This document shows positions 43,693 through 52,964 of a DNA stretch of 61,945 bases, piece after piece. Where the stretch lies: NCBI GenBank assembly GCA_900547475.1, contig URGW01000021.1:1-61945 (forward strand), written 5' to 3'. The DNA is from an uncultured Clostridium sp. GTDB taxonomy: Bacteria > Bacillota > Clostridia > Clostridiales > Clostridiaceae. The translations under genes and the position numbers were made by a program. A model generated the notes under the pieces. The model did no database searches. It was not told the origin of the DNA and worked only from the letters and a program-made list of their open reading frames with translations. Position 1 is the first letter of the stretch. Each line of letters begins with the position of its first letter.

Positions 43693-44967
43693 TTATTTAA
43701 ATTTACTTAATACTTCATCTAATGTATTTATCATATCTTTAATATTTTGCTCATTTATTACTAAAGGTGGTTGGAACGCTAATACATTTCTACCAATTCC
43801 ATTTTTACCTATTATAAATCCTTTATCTTTCATATTTTCTAATATGACATCAGTTTCTTCAGAAGCTGGTTCTCCATTTTCTTTAACTAACTCAGCTCCT
43901 AACATTAATCCAATTCCTCTTACATCCTTTATTAAAGAGTATTTAGATTTTAACTTTTCTAATTCACTCTTTAAAATATCACCTAGCTTTTTAGAGTTTT
44001 CACATAGATTATATTTTTCAATATAATCTAAAACAGCCATTGCTGTTGCTGATGAAACCGGATTTCCACCTAATGTAGATGCTGATGGTTTAGTAAATTT
44101 TTCTGATATTTTATCATTAGTACAAAATGCTGATATAGGCATCCCATTTCCTAGTGCTTTTGCTACAGTCATAATATCAGGTACAACATCATAATTTTCT
44201 ATAGCAAACATTTTACCTGTTCTTGCAAATCCTGTTTGTACCTCATCAATTATTAATAATATATTATTCTTTTCTAAAAGTTTTTTTAACTCTTTGAAGT
44301 ACCATAATGGAGGAGTTATTATTCCACCATTACCTTGTATTGGTTCAGCTATTAATGCTGCAATATTCTCAGCACCTCTATCATTAATAATTTTTTCAAT
44401 ATCTTTTAATGATTCTTTTGCTGATGTTTCAATATCCCCATTACAATCCCAAGTATTTTTTGCAAAATGTATTGCTTGAGATAAATCTGGGTCAGCTCTC
44501 CACATAGGAATACCTGTTGCACTCATTGTTAAATATGTTCTACCATGTAATCCACTATTAAGAGCAATAAATTCATTTTTTCCTGTATATAATCTAGCTA
44601 ATAACATTGCTCCTTCATTTGCTTCTGATCCAGTACAACAGAAAAATACTCTTTTTAAATCTCCTGGCAAAATCTTAGCCATTCTTTCTGCTAAATTTAC
44701 CATTTGTTCAGTTAAATATATAATAGTAGTATGTTGAAGAGTTTGCATTTGCTTAATTGTTACATCTAATATTTCTTTGTTACAATGTCCGCAATTCATT
44801 ACAGATACTCCAGCGAAGAAATCTATATATTCTTTTCCATCACTATCATATAAATATTGCATATCTCCTTTAACTATTTCTGGAGGATTTTTATAAAAGT
44901 GGTTTCCCCAAGATGAAGGAAATAAATATTCTCTCTTTTTCTCTATTATCTTATTAGCACCTATCAT
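43693..44967 (-). CDS. Class III aminotransferase of uncertain substrate
   Basis: A 424-aa PLP enzyme of the ornithine/4-aminobutyrate/AGXT2 group. The motifs are FFCCTGSEANEGAM, GLHGRTYLTM, the cofactor Asp in LLIIDEVQTGFARTGKM, and the PLP Lys in VAKALGNGMPIS. A long C-terminal domain (VRGIGLMLGAELV) follows. No arginine, GABA or lysine pathway genes are adjacent. It sits between the U32 gene (14 nt) and the quinone genes, so a role in that pathway is possible but unproven. Confidence 0.88.
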   Translation of the reverse strand: MIGANKIIEKKREYLFPSSWGNHFYKNPPEIVKGDMQYLYDSDGKEYIDFFAGVSVMNCGHCNKEILDVTIKQMQTLQHTTIIYLTEQMVNLAERMAKILPGDLKRVFFCCTGSEANEGAMLLARLYTGKNEFIALNSGLHGRTYLTMSATGIPMWRADPDLSQAIHFAKNTWDCNGDIETSAKESLKDIEKIINDRGAENIAALIAEPIQGNGGIITPPLWYFKELKKLLEKNNILLIIDEVQTGFARTGKMFAIENYDVVPDIMTVAKALGNGMPISAFCTNDKISEKFTKPSASTLGGNPVSSATAMAVLDYIEKYNLCENSKKLGDILKSELEKLKSKYSLIKDVRGIGLMLGAELVKENGEPASEETDVILENMKDKGFIIGKNGIGRNVLAFQPPLVINEQNIKDMINTLDEVLSKFK

Positions 44968-44981
44968 ATTTATGTCACTCC

Positions 44982-46907
44982 TTAGTTAAATTGCATTGCT
45001 CCTAAAGTAAATCCTAAGCAGTCATATTTTAAACTATCAAATATCTCATTACAGTTATCTAAGTTTTTGATAGCTTCTTTATATGCTATTATTACTTTTC
45101 TTAAAGTTTCATTTTCATAATGACATCCTTCTATTCTAAAAATTGATGTACCCAAGTTACTTAACTCTTTTAAAATAGGCATATAACATAACTCTTTTGA
45201 TAATAACATATGATTGTTTCCTTTATTATCTCTATATACAGGATGTTCATTTCCTTTATCATCTATAAGTAATAAAACATTTTTATCATTATATTTTCTA
45301 TTAGCTTCTTTAACTGACTCTTTAACTTTTGTATTTTCATATAAATCATGGCTCATATACATAACTACCGGTGACCCATGTACGATTATTTCTAATGGTA
45401 ATAGTGATTTTAATAACGCTTCCTTAGTATTGCTAACTGGTGATTCACATGATAATGCACCTACATTTAATCCTTGACTCTTATAAAAATCTGCTGAAAT
45501 TGCATTATATATGTTTAATGAATAATCACCTATTAATTCTAAGCCTAAATCTTTAAACTTATTTATTGCTCCTAAGTTTGTAACTAATAATCCATCTATA
45601 CCTAAATTATTATTTCTTAATAAATGATTATACTTAGAAAAATCATCTTCATACATCATTCTTGGAAGACCTAAATATATTTTAGATTTTTTCTTTTTAC
45701 TTGTAATGCTAATTATCTCTTCTTTACTAAAAGGAAGACTTGGTTCAAATACTTCTCCTGAAAGATATATTCTTTCTACTCCCTCTTCAATTGCTATTAG
45801 CGCTGCTTCATAATTATTTACTTTAACTGCTATTTCTGGCTTATTATCTATTTTACTTTCAACTTTTAATAATTCCTTAATTTCAGTTACTCTATAATTA
45901 TTTATATCAAATTCATCTACTGGTTTACTAAATACTTTTCCTGTACTATAAAATTTTCCTGTACCTTCATATCTTTCATTTATATTTGATAAACCTGGAT
46001 TTCCAAAAGCATATGCTGTTGAAAAATCTCTCTTTCTATTTTCAAATAGTTCTTTTGCATGTTTTCTTCTATTATATAAAATTGGATCATCTATATATCT
46101 ATCAATTGCATCGCTGTAATAGTTAATTAAATCTACTAAATACTCTGCATCTCTCATTCTACCTTCAATTTTAAATGAAACTACACCTGCTTCAATTAAC
46201 TCTGGAATATTTTCATACATATACATATCTTTAACAGCTAGTGGGAAAGTAGTATTGTATTCTTTGCCTTCTTTGTTAATTTTATATCCCCATCTACAAG
46301 GTTTCATACATAAACCTCTGCTTCCACTTTTCCCAAACAACATTCCACTATACATGCATTGGGCTCCATGAGCTACGCACATATCTCCATGAACAAAATA
46401 TTCAAATTCCATATTTGTTCTTACAGAAAATTGTTTTATGGTTTTTAAATCTATATCTCTAGAAGCAACTACTCTTGTTACCCCTAACTTTTCTAATACT
46501 TTAATAGTTTCAAAATTATGTACATTCATCATTACTGATGAGTGAATATTAAGATTTAGACCTAAATCTCTAATTACTTTAATAACGCTCATATCTTGTA
46601 TTATTAAGGCATCTGGACCTATTTTCTCTAAATACTTAAAATATTCTTCAGCTTGCTCTAAATCATCTGAACTTAATAAATTATTAACTGTTATGTATAT
46701 TTTTTTACCTAGTGAATGTGCTATCTCTACTGCTTCTTCTAACTCTTCATTTGTAAAGTTAAAATCTTTTCTATGCATACGCATATTAAATATTTTTCCA
46801 CCTAAGTAAACTGCATCTGCACCACTATGTATTACTTTCTTAAATATATCAAAATTACCTACTGGAGCTAACAACTCAACTTCTTGGCCATTAAAATATC
46901 TGCTCAT
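44982..46907 (-). CDS. U32-family protein with Fe-S cysteine motif
   Basis: A 641-aa protein annotated in databases as peptidase U32. The N-terminal barrel starts with ELLAPVGNFDIFKKVIHSGADAVYLGG. The four-Cys set DMCVAHGAQCMYSGM plus GLCMKPCRWGY is that which binds a [4Fe-4S] cluster in U32 proteins such as RlhA, TrhP and the ubiquinone hydroxylases UbiU and UbiV. A longer C-terminal part (about residues 370-641) repeats a barrel-like domain. Position between a polyprenyl synthase and an aminotransferase in a quinone locus makes an O2-independent hydroxylase of the quinone ring a serious option; tRNA/rRNA modification is the alternative. Confidence 0.82.
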   Translation of the reverse strand: MSRYFNGQEVELLAPVGNFDIFKKVIHSGADAVYLGGKIFNMRMHRKDFNFTNEELEEAVEIAHSLGKKIYITVNNLLSSDDLEQAEEYFKYLEKIGPDALIIQDMSVIKVIRDLGLNLNIHSSVMMNVHNFETIKVLEKLGVTRVVASRDIDLKTIKQFSVRTNMEFEYFVHGDMCVAHGAQCMYSGMLFGKSGSRGLCMKPCRWGYKINKEGKEYNTTFPLAVKDMYMYENIPELIEAGVVSFKIEGRMRDAEYLVDLINYYSDAIDRYIDDPILYNRRKHAKELFENRKRDFSTAYAFGNPGLSNINERYEGTGKFYSTGKVFSKPVDEFDINNYRVTEIKELLKVESKIDNKPEIAVKVNNYEAALIAIEEGVERIYLSGEVFEPSLPFSKEEIISITSKKKKSKIYLGLPRMMYEDDFSKYNHLLRNNNLGIDGLLVTNLGAINKFKDLGLELIGDYSLNIYNAISADFYKSQGLNVGALSCESPVSNTKEALLKSLLPLEIIVHGSPVVMYMSHDLYENTKVKESVKEANRKYNDKNVLLLIDDKGNEHPVYRDNKGNNHMLLSKELCYMPILKELSNLGTSIFRIEGCHYENETLRKVIIAYKEAIKNLDNCNEIFDSLKYDCLGFTLGAMQFN

Positions 46908-46952
46908 ATTACCCTCCTTTATATATTTATTTAAATATATAATATCTATAAA

Positions 46953-47918
46953 CTAATAAATTCTATCTAATAAACTTTTTGTTATATCTAATAAAACTTC
47001 TCTATACTCATTTTTAGGTAAATTCTTTATTTGATTATATGCCTTGTTAGTGTATTTTTTAGCTATTTCTCTTGCTTTATTTACACCATCATATTTATTT
47101 ACTAACTTTATTATTTCTACTACATCATTTTCTGTGTAGTCACTTTTTCCTAATATATTAACTAATTCACTTGGTTTATTTTCAAGTGCTAAAATTAAAG
47201 GCAAAGTATATATTCCTTGTTTTAAATCATTAGCAGAATTTTTACCTATACTTTCATCACTACCAGTATAATCTAATATATCATCTATTATTTGAAAGGC
47301 CATGCCAATATTATGACCTATCTCCCAAAATGCTCTAGATAACTTTCTAGAACATCCACTTTCAGCTGCTCCCAAATATAAGCTTAATGAAAATAATTCA
47401 GCTGTTTTTCCAGATGCTCTTTTTAAATATTTTTTTACTGATACATTTTTATCAAACCTAGAATTTAACTGATCTATTTCACTCATGCATATTCTTGACA
47501 TTGTCATAGTATCTATTTGTACACTATCTAATGATCCTACACCTGCTAACACCTTAAAACATATGCAGAAAAGATAATCTCCTATATAAACAGCATAGTT
47601 TTTCCCATATTTAGATTGTACTGTTTCCTTACCTCTTCTTAAAGTTGCTTCATCTATTATATCATCATGAACTAATGTTGCCATATGAAACATTTCAACT
47701 ACCGATGCTAAAGCTCTTGATTTTTTTTCTTCATACTCACCAAACTTTGATGATAATATCACAAATGCAGGTCTAAGCATCTTTCCACCAGAATTAAGTA
47801 ATTCTATTATAGATTCTTCTACAATTTTATCTCTACACTTAGCATTTTTTTCTATTAATTCTTTAACCTTTTTAAGTTCATTGTTAACTTCTGGGTATTT
47901 ATTCCACAATTTATGCAT
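46953..47918 (-). CDS. Long-chain polyprenyl diphosphate synthase
   Basis: A 321-aa trans-prenyltransferase. The first Asp-rich motif is LVHDDIIDEATLRRG and the second is QIIDDILDYTG; residues before the first motif are small/medium (MATLVHDD), consistent with a long chain rather than farnesyl length. It supplies the side chain for the UbiA-family enzyme. In Listeria the extracellular electron transfer locus carries an equivalent gene (dmkB). It is the first gene after ndh2 and is followed closely by the U32 gene (45 nt). Confidence 0.92.
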   Translation of the reverse strand: MHKLWNKYPEVNNELKKVKELIEKNAKCRDKIVEESIIELLNSGGKMLRPAFVILSSKFGEYEEKKSRALASVVEMFHMATLVHDDIIDEATLRRGKETVQSKYGKNYAVYIGDYLFCICFKVLAGVGSLDSVQIDTMTMSRICMSEIDQLNSRFDKNVSVKKYLKRASGKTAELFSLSLYLGAAESGCSRKLSRAFWEIGHNIGMAFQIIDDILDYTGSDESIGKNSANDLKQGIYTLPLILALENKPSELVNILGKSDYTENDVVEIIKLVNKYDGVNKAREIAKKYTNKAYNQIKNLPKNEYREVLLDITKSLLDRIY

Positions 47919-48025
47919 TTTATCACCCTCATAATCATCTTTTAAATAATTATCCTTACTTTTATCCTTTGATTGATTTTATATTCATATATTTTTTTAC
48001 TATAAAAAAATATATAATAGTTTGG

Positions 48026-48048
48026 GCCAGACTTTATAAAAGTCTGGC
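48026..48048. other. Hairpin between ndh2 and the polyprenyl synthase gene
   Basis: GCCAGACTTT and AAAGTCTGGC form a perfect 10-bp stem around ATA. No T-run follows immediately on either strand. It may partly stop or process the transcript after ndh2. Confidence 0.45.
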
Positions 48049-48076
48049 TCAATATTAAGTATAACTATTAAATATA

Positions 48077-49975
48077 TTATTTTGCTACTTTTTCTGTACC
48101 ATGTTCTATATATATAGGTGTTCTCTTACCTATCCAGAATTCCTTAGCTATCTTATGTATCCAAGGCATTACATAATAGTCTAAACCGAATGTTCTACCT
48201 GCACCTGACATTAACGCTATTGAACCGAAGAAATACCATAATATATCCCATCCAGCCATTGCAGATAATACAAAGTTACAAACCATAAATGCAGATGCTG
48301 CACTTGCTAAGAATGTAAATAAACCAGCAATTAAAGCTAGTCCCATTCCTATTTCCATAATTACAACCATTGTTTGGAATAATGTTGCCATTTCTGGAGT
48401 TGGAATCATTACTTGCATTATAGCTTCATAGAACTTAGGCATCTTTTGTAAAATTGGTGTTGCAAGTTCCGCAGTACTTTCTGCAGCTTCTGATGCTCCT
48501 GCTGTTGCATCTTGTAACCAAGAGAAAGGCATATTTATGTTTCCAGCCTTTAACCAGCTATCTGAACCAATTGCTATTTTTACTTTATCAAAATCAAAGT
48601 TTGAAATAGCTTTAATATTAGCATCCCATAAAGATTCACCAAAGAACTTCTTAAGACCTTCAATTAGCCATAAGCATCCCATGAATACTCTTAAAGGTAC
48701 TAACCAAAGTCTATTTCCCTTAGATGATAAATGCCCTCTCATTATAGACCTTCTGTCTTTCATTCCAAAGAATTCATGTTGTAAATAACAATATACTGCA
48801 TTTACATCATTAACTCCAAATAAATAGTACATATTTACTAAATGTTTCATAACCATTGCTATAAATCCTGAAAGCTTAACTCCCATTAAGTTAGCAACAC
48901 CATATCTACCACCAATTGATACCATAAATCCATGATAATTTGATTTAAATTCAGTTTTCTTATCTGAATTATCAATTGAAGCTATTATATTTTTGACAGC
49001 TGTAATTGCAGTTTGTTCAGCAGCTTCAACTATTTGTGGATTAGGTTTACCAGCTTCTTCTTCATAGTAAGCTATATCTCCTACAACATATACATCTTTC
49101 TTACCTATAGCTTCCATATATTTATTAGCTTCTAATCTTCCAGCTCTAACAGTTTTTAATCCGTATTCTTTAGCTTCTTGATTAGCTTGAACACCACAAG
49201 TCCATATTAAAGTTTGAGTTGGTATTGTTTGTCCATTTTTTAACGTAATACCGTTTGAAGATACTTCAACTATTGGTGAATCCTTAAGCACTTCAACACC
49301 ATGCTTAACCATATATTTTTCAGCTTTATCAGCTTGTTTTCTGTCAAGCATATTTAATATTGTAGACATAGCTTCAACAACTAAAAGTCTTACTTCGCTT
49401 TCATCAACTCTATAATCATGAGCTAATTTAGTTTTCCACTCTAATAATTCACCAGCCATTTCTATACCAGTAAATCCTGATCCTGCTACTACGAAAGTAA
49501 GCATTTCTTTTCTCTTAGCATCGTTCTTTTCATAAGATGCAGCTTTAAATCTTGATTTAATATGCTCTCTTATTTTTAAAGCATCTTCTAAAGACCATAA
49601 AGTAAATCCGTTTTCTTTAACTCCTGGAACTCCAAAGAATGCTGGCTCACTACCAGTTCCTACTATTAGATAGTCATAATCAAATCTACCATCTTTAGTT
49701 GTTACTATCTTCTTATCTATATCAACATTTTCTATGTAGTCTACAACAACATTAACTTTAGTTCTGTGGAATATTTTACTTAATTCAATCTTAACAGATT
49801 CCTCTGGAACTCTTCCACCTGCAACTTCATGTAACTCTGTCATTAGTGTATGGAATGGGTTCTTATCTATTAATGTTATTTCTACATCATTATTTTTTTT
49901 GTACTTTTTTGCTAATTTTTTAGCTGCATGTACACCTGCATATCCAGCCCCTAAAATAACTATCTTTTTAGACAT
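48077..49975 (-). CDS. ndh2: Type II NADH dehydrogenase with DoxX-like membrane domain (Ndh2 of EET type)
   Basis: A 632-aa fusion. Residues 1-390 are NDH-2: FAD Rossmann motif ILGAGYAGVHAAKKL, NADH motif VVAGSGFTGIEMAGEL, and the FAD-contacting VYVVGDIAYYEE and PQIVEAAEQTA. Residues about 425-620 are membrane-embedded with several helices of DoxX-like type (VPLRVFMGCLWLIEGLKKFFG, then VVIMEIGMGLALIAG). Ordinary NDH-2 enzymes of about 400 aa lack this tail; the fused form is characteristic of the flavin-based extracellular electron transfer enzyme. It would oxidise NADH and reduce the dedicated quinone made by the downstream genes. GGAAGG precedes the ATG. Confidence 0.93.
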   Translation of the reverse strand: MSKKIVILGAGYAGVHAAKKLAKKYKKNNDVEITLIDKNPFHTLMTELHEVAGGRVPEESVKIELSKIFHRTKVNVVVDYIENVDIDKKIVTTKDGRFDYDYLIVGTGSEPAFFGVPGVKENGFTLWSLEDALKIREHIKSRFKAASYEKNDAKRKEMLTFVVAGSGFTGIEMAGELLEWKTKLAHDYRVDESEVRLLVVEAMSTILNMLDRKQADKAEKYMVKHGVEVLKDSPIVEVSSNGITLKNGQTIPTQTLIWTCGVQANQEAKEYGLKTVRAGRLEANKYMEAIGKKDVYVVGDIAYYEEEAGKPNPQIVEAAEQTAITAVKNIIASIDNSDKKTEFKSNYHGFMVSIGGRYGVANLMGVKLSGFIAMVMKHLVNMYYLFGVNDVNAVYCYLQHEFFGMKDRRSIMRGHLSSKGNRLWLVPLRVFMGCLWLIEGLKKFFGESLWDANIKAISNFDFDKVKIAIGSDSWLKAGNINMPFSWLQDATAGASEAAESTAELATPILQKMPKFYEAIMQVMIPTPEMATLFQTMVVIMEIGMGLALIAGLFTFLASAASAFMVCNFVLSAMAGWDILWYFFGSIALMSGAGRTFGLDYYVMPWIHKIAKEFWIGKRTPIYIEHGTEKVAK

Positions 49976-50362
49976 TTGTTTTCCTTCCTTTCTGGTTTTA
50001 TCAAATAAGTTTTAATCATTATAATTCCTATAACATTTTATATTCATTTATTTATAATGTCTATAGTGAAAATTTTAACTATTAATTTTCAGAATAATAT
50101 AAATTTAAAAATATAAAATATCTCTTAAGGCTACAATTATACTGATAATAGCTACTTTCTCATACTATTTCACTCTCCCCCGCTATTAATAATTCTAATG
50201 TTATATTAAATATAACATTAGCTATTAAAACAAATTTATTCCAAATAAGAGATTAAGTAGCTATTTGACATTAATTTTTCTTATTATATTAGATTAATAT
50301 AATAAAAGTTACTCATATTTTTTCTAAATAACTTCTTCATTACTTAATATAATTAATAATTT
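49976..50362. other. Structured leader/intergenic region upstream of ndh2
   Basis: 387 bp without an ORF. It contains a perfect 13-bp inverted repeat (50195-50207 with 50209-50221) and two further complementary pairs arranged A-B-A'-B': 50121-50127 with 50246-50252 and 50149-50157 with 50255-50263. This order means a pseudoknot or two mutually exclusive folds in RNA. A purine-rich GGGGGAG lies inside, on the minus strand. No known riboswitch consensus was recognised. Confidence 0.5.
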
Positions 50363-51121
50363 TTATTTTTTACTCTTTTTACATAATAAATATATAGATA
50401 GAACTATTATTAAGATAATTACTAGTATTGCAACTACTATATTATATATGTTAGGAACATTAAATCCTATAATTATACTATTATCTTCATTTAAATCATT
50501 TATAGTATATGAATACTTTACTGTTTTATCATTAAATAGTTCCTCAGAATTTGAATATGCTATTTTAACCGGCATAGATATTGATAAATTTACTGGAATA
50601 TCACCTATTAAGTTAGCTATCTTTTTATTTATTAAATTTCCTAAATCTAATCCAATATTATTATTTATATTGCTATTTATATAATCACTAATAATATCTA
50701 TTGCACTATCCTTAAATTTAAATATTATTTTGTATTCATTTTTAAAAATTCCTTTATCTTTAACTTTAATTATACTAAAATAATCACTACTTAAATTAGA
50801 TACTTTATCAATATTAACTTTATCAGTTGATATATTAATCTCTTCTATATTTAAGTCTCCTTCCCTTGATTTAATTATTTCTCCAAAGTGTATCTCATTT
50901 GGAATTTTATCCTTAACTTCAGTAATAACTTTTGATAATAAATCATTATCTACTAACTTATTTATAGTATCATCATAATACACTTTTATTTTAGTATTGC
51001 TAGTACCATCTATCTTAATAGAAATATCACTACTTATTTTGGCTTTACCGCATCCAATTAACATCAATGCCATACCCATAGTTAAAAATAGAACTAGTAT
51101 ATACTTTTTTATTTTTCTCAT
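50363..51121 (-). CDS. Lipoprotein with LppM/DUF3153-like domain and C-terminal membrane helix
   Basis: A 252-aa protein. The lipobox is MLIGC (Cys near residue 24). The extracytoplasmic part begins with a repeated-strand pattern (SDISIKIDGTSNTKIKVYY) and contains NLSISMPVKIAYS, resembling LppM/DUF3153-type domains, and is rich in Asn/Ile/Lys. A single hydrophobic helix near residues 225-246 precedes KKSKK, giving a second anchor. Function is not known. It is monocistronic between ndh2 and nrdG. Confidence 0.75.
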   Translation of the reverse strand: MRKIKKYILVLFLTMGMALMLIGCGKAKISSDISIKIDGTSNTKIKVYYDDTINKLVDNDLLSKVITEVKDKIPNEIHFGEIIKSREGDLNIEEINISTDKVNIDKVSNLSSDYFSIIKVKDKGIFKNEYKIIFKFKDSAIDIISDYINSNINNNIGLDLGNLINKKIANLIGDIPVNLSISMPVKIAYSNSEELFNDKTVKYSYTINDLNEDNSIIIGFNVPNIYNIVVAILVIILIIVLSIYLLCKKSKK

Positions 51122-51184
51122 ATATCTTAATTCCTTTCTTTATAAAACTCCCTATATTATTAGCATAATTAATTTAAAGCTTTT

Positions 51185-51682
51185 TTATAATATTTTAACT
51201 ATGTTACCTTGCTCTAATGATTTTTTTACATCTATAACTCTTTGATTAGCTGAACCCCTATACTTAAGCATTATATCTCTTTTATCTATTTCAAATTTAC
51301 CATCTATTAGAACTTCTACTTCCTTTAATAACTCTAATCTTTTAGGATTAGCTATTATTTCTTCAAATTTATATCCTGACCATAGCCATATCGGTTTATT
51401 AGTTTCTGATTTTATTCTTCTTAAAAGATTTAATAATGTATCATCCATTATTTGCTGCATAGGTTCTCCACCTAATATATTTACTCCTTTTATTTGTCTA
51501 CTTTTAGTTAATTCAATAAATTCATCTTCCGTTTCTTTAGTAAAATCATTTCCATAATTAAAATCTTGTTGCTCTTTATTAAAACATCCTTCACAATTAT
51601 GTGTACATCCACTTACAAAAAGAGTTGTACGCACTCCAGGACCATTTGTTACATCCAACTTTCTAATCTTTGCATATTTCAT
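51185..51682 (-). CDS. nrdG: Anaerobic ribonucleoside-triphosphate reductase activating protein
   Basis: A 165-aa radical-SAM enzyme that installs the glycyl radical on NrdD. The cluster motif is CTHNCEGC (C-x3-C-x2-C), and the SAM-binding GGEP follows in ILGGEPMQ; it has the short NrdG length. The ATG at 51682 has GGGAGGT 7-12 nt upstream; an extended frame to 51769 lacks a box. It follows nrdD by about 215 bp across a terminator, so it has either its own promoter or read-through. Confidence 0.95.
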   Translation of the reverse strand: MKYAKIRKLDVTNGPGVRTTLFVSGCTHNCEGCFNKEQQDFNYGNDFTKETEDEFIELTKSRQIKGVNILGGEPMQQIMDDTLLNLLRRIKSETNKPIWLWSGYKFEEIIANPKRLELLKEVEVLIDGKFEIDKRDIMLKYRGSANQRVIDVKKSLEQGNIVKIL

Positions 51683-51866
51683 AATAGCTACCTCCCATTT
51701 CATTAATAATACCTTTAAAATATTTATTTCCTCTATCAATACTATAATATCTATTTCCTTTTCCCACATAAAATGGTTAATTGTAGTCTAACCTTATCTA
51801 TTCATATACATAATACTTTTCCATTATAATCACCGAATTAAGTATTAACTTATATATTAATTATTA

Positions 51867-51900
51867 TGCAAAAAATGAGAGGTAATCCTCTCATTTTTTA
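51867..51900. terminator. Bidirectional terminator at the nrdD 3' end
   Basis: AAAAAATGAGAGG and CCTCTCATTTTTT pair perfectly around TAAT. It overlaps the nrdD stop codon. Confidence 0.8.
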
Positions 51901-52964
51901 TAAATGAAGAACTCTATCACCAATTTCAGCAGTTCTTCCTTTATTCCAATATGAACTTCCTATATAGCCACAAGTTCTTCTCATAACTTGTAATTCACTT
52001 TCATCATCATTTCCACATGATGGACAATGCCAAGTTAAACTTTCCTTATCTAATTTCATTTCACCATTAAATCCACACTTGAAACAAAGATCAGATTTAG
52101 TATTTATTTCTGCATATTGAATATTATGATAAATAAAATTAATTATATCTTCAACAGCTTCAAGATTTTTATTCATATCAGGTACTTCTATATAAGAAAT
52201 ACATCCACCACTACTTATTGAGTGGAATTGTGATTCAAATTTTAATTTACTAAATGCATCTATCTCTTCACAAACATGAACATGATATGAATTAGTATAA
52301 TATAATCTATCAGTTACATTTGGTATTTCTCCAAATCTTGCTTTATCTATTCTACAGAATCTATATATTAAGCTTTCTGCTGGAGTTCCATAAAGTCCAA
52401 ATCCAAGACCTGTTTCTTTTTTCCACTCTTTACATTTATCATCCATATGATTCATAACTTTTAGAGCAAATTTTTCTCCCTCTTCCGAAGTATGACTCAC
52501 ACCTAACATTGCTTGAACCATTTCTGCTATACCTACATAACCAAGTGAAAGTGTAGAGTATCCATTTTTTAATAACTTATCTATCTTTTCGCCTTTCTTC
52601 AGCCTTGCTATAGCTCCATGCTGCCAATGTATTGGACTTGAATCTGAAGTTACTCCAAGTAACATTTTATGTCTAGTTAATAACGCATCTTTACAAATTT
52701 CTAATCTTTGATCTAGCATTTCCCAGAACATTTCCATATCTTTATCAGCTATTATTGCTATTTGTGGTAAGTTTAAACTAACAACACCTTGATTAAATCT
52801 TCCATACCACTTATAATTTCCATTCTCATCCTTCCAGTTGGACAAGTGTGAACGACATCCCATTGGTGGGAATGTTTCGCCTTCATAGTTTTCTCTCATT
52901 ATCTTTGCACTTTGATAATCAGGTACTAATCTCTTAGCTGTACATTTAGCTGCAAGCTTAGTTA
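51898..52964 (-). CDS. nrdD: Anaerobic ribonucleotide reductase NrdD, exon 3
   Basis: The C-terminal half of NrdD (355 codons plus two nt of a split codon). It contains most of the (beta/alpha) barrel (RLVPDYQSAKIM, FNQGVVSLNLPQIA, GLYGTPAESL), the zinc-binding CFKCGF ... CPSCG, and the glycyl-radical loop RTCGYIG near the C-terminus. The open frame continues to an ATG at 52998, but those residues are group II intron sequence. The exon edge at 52964 is chosen because it restores the frame with exon 2 (TAT-A/TA-ACT, residues Y-I-T-K) and places the intron end at a group II-type ...AT. Confidence 0.88.
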
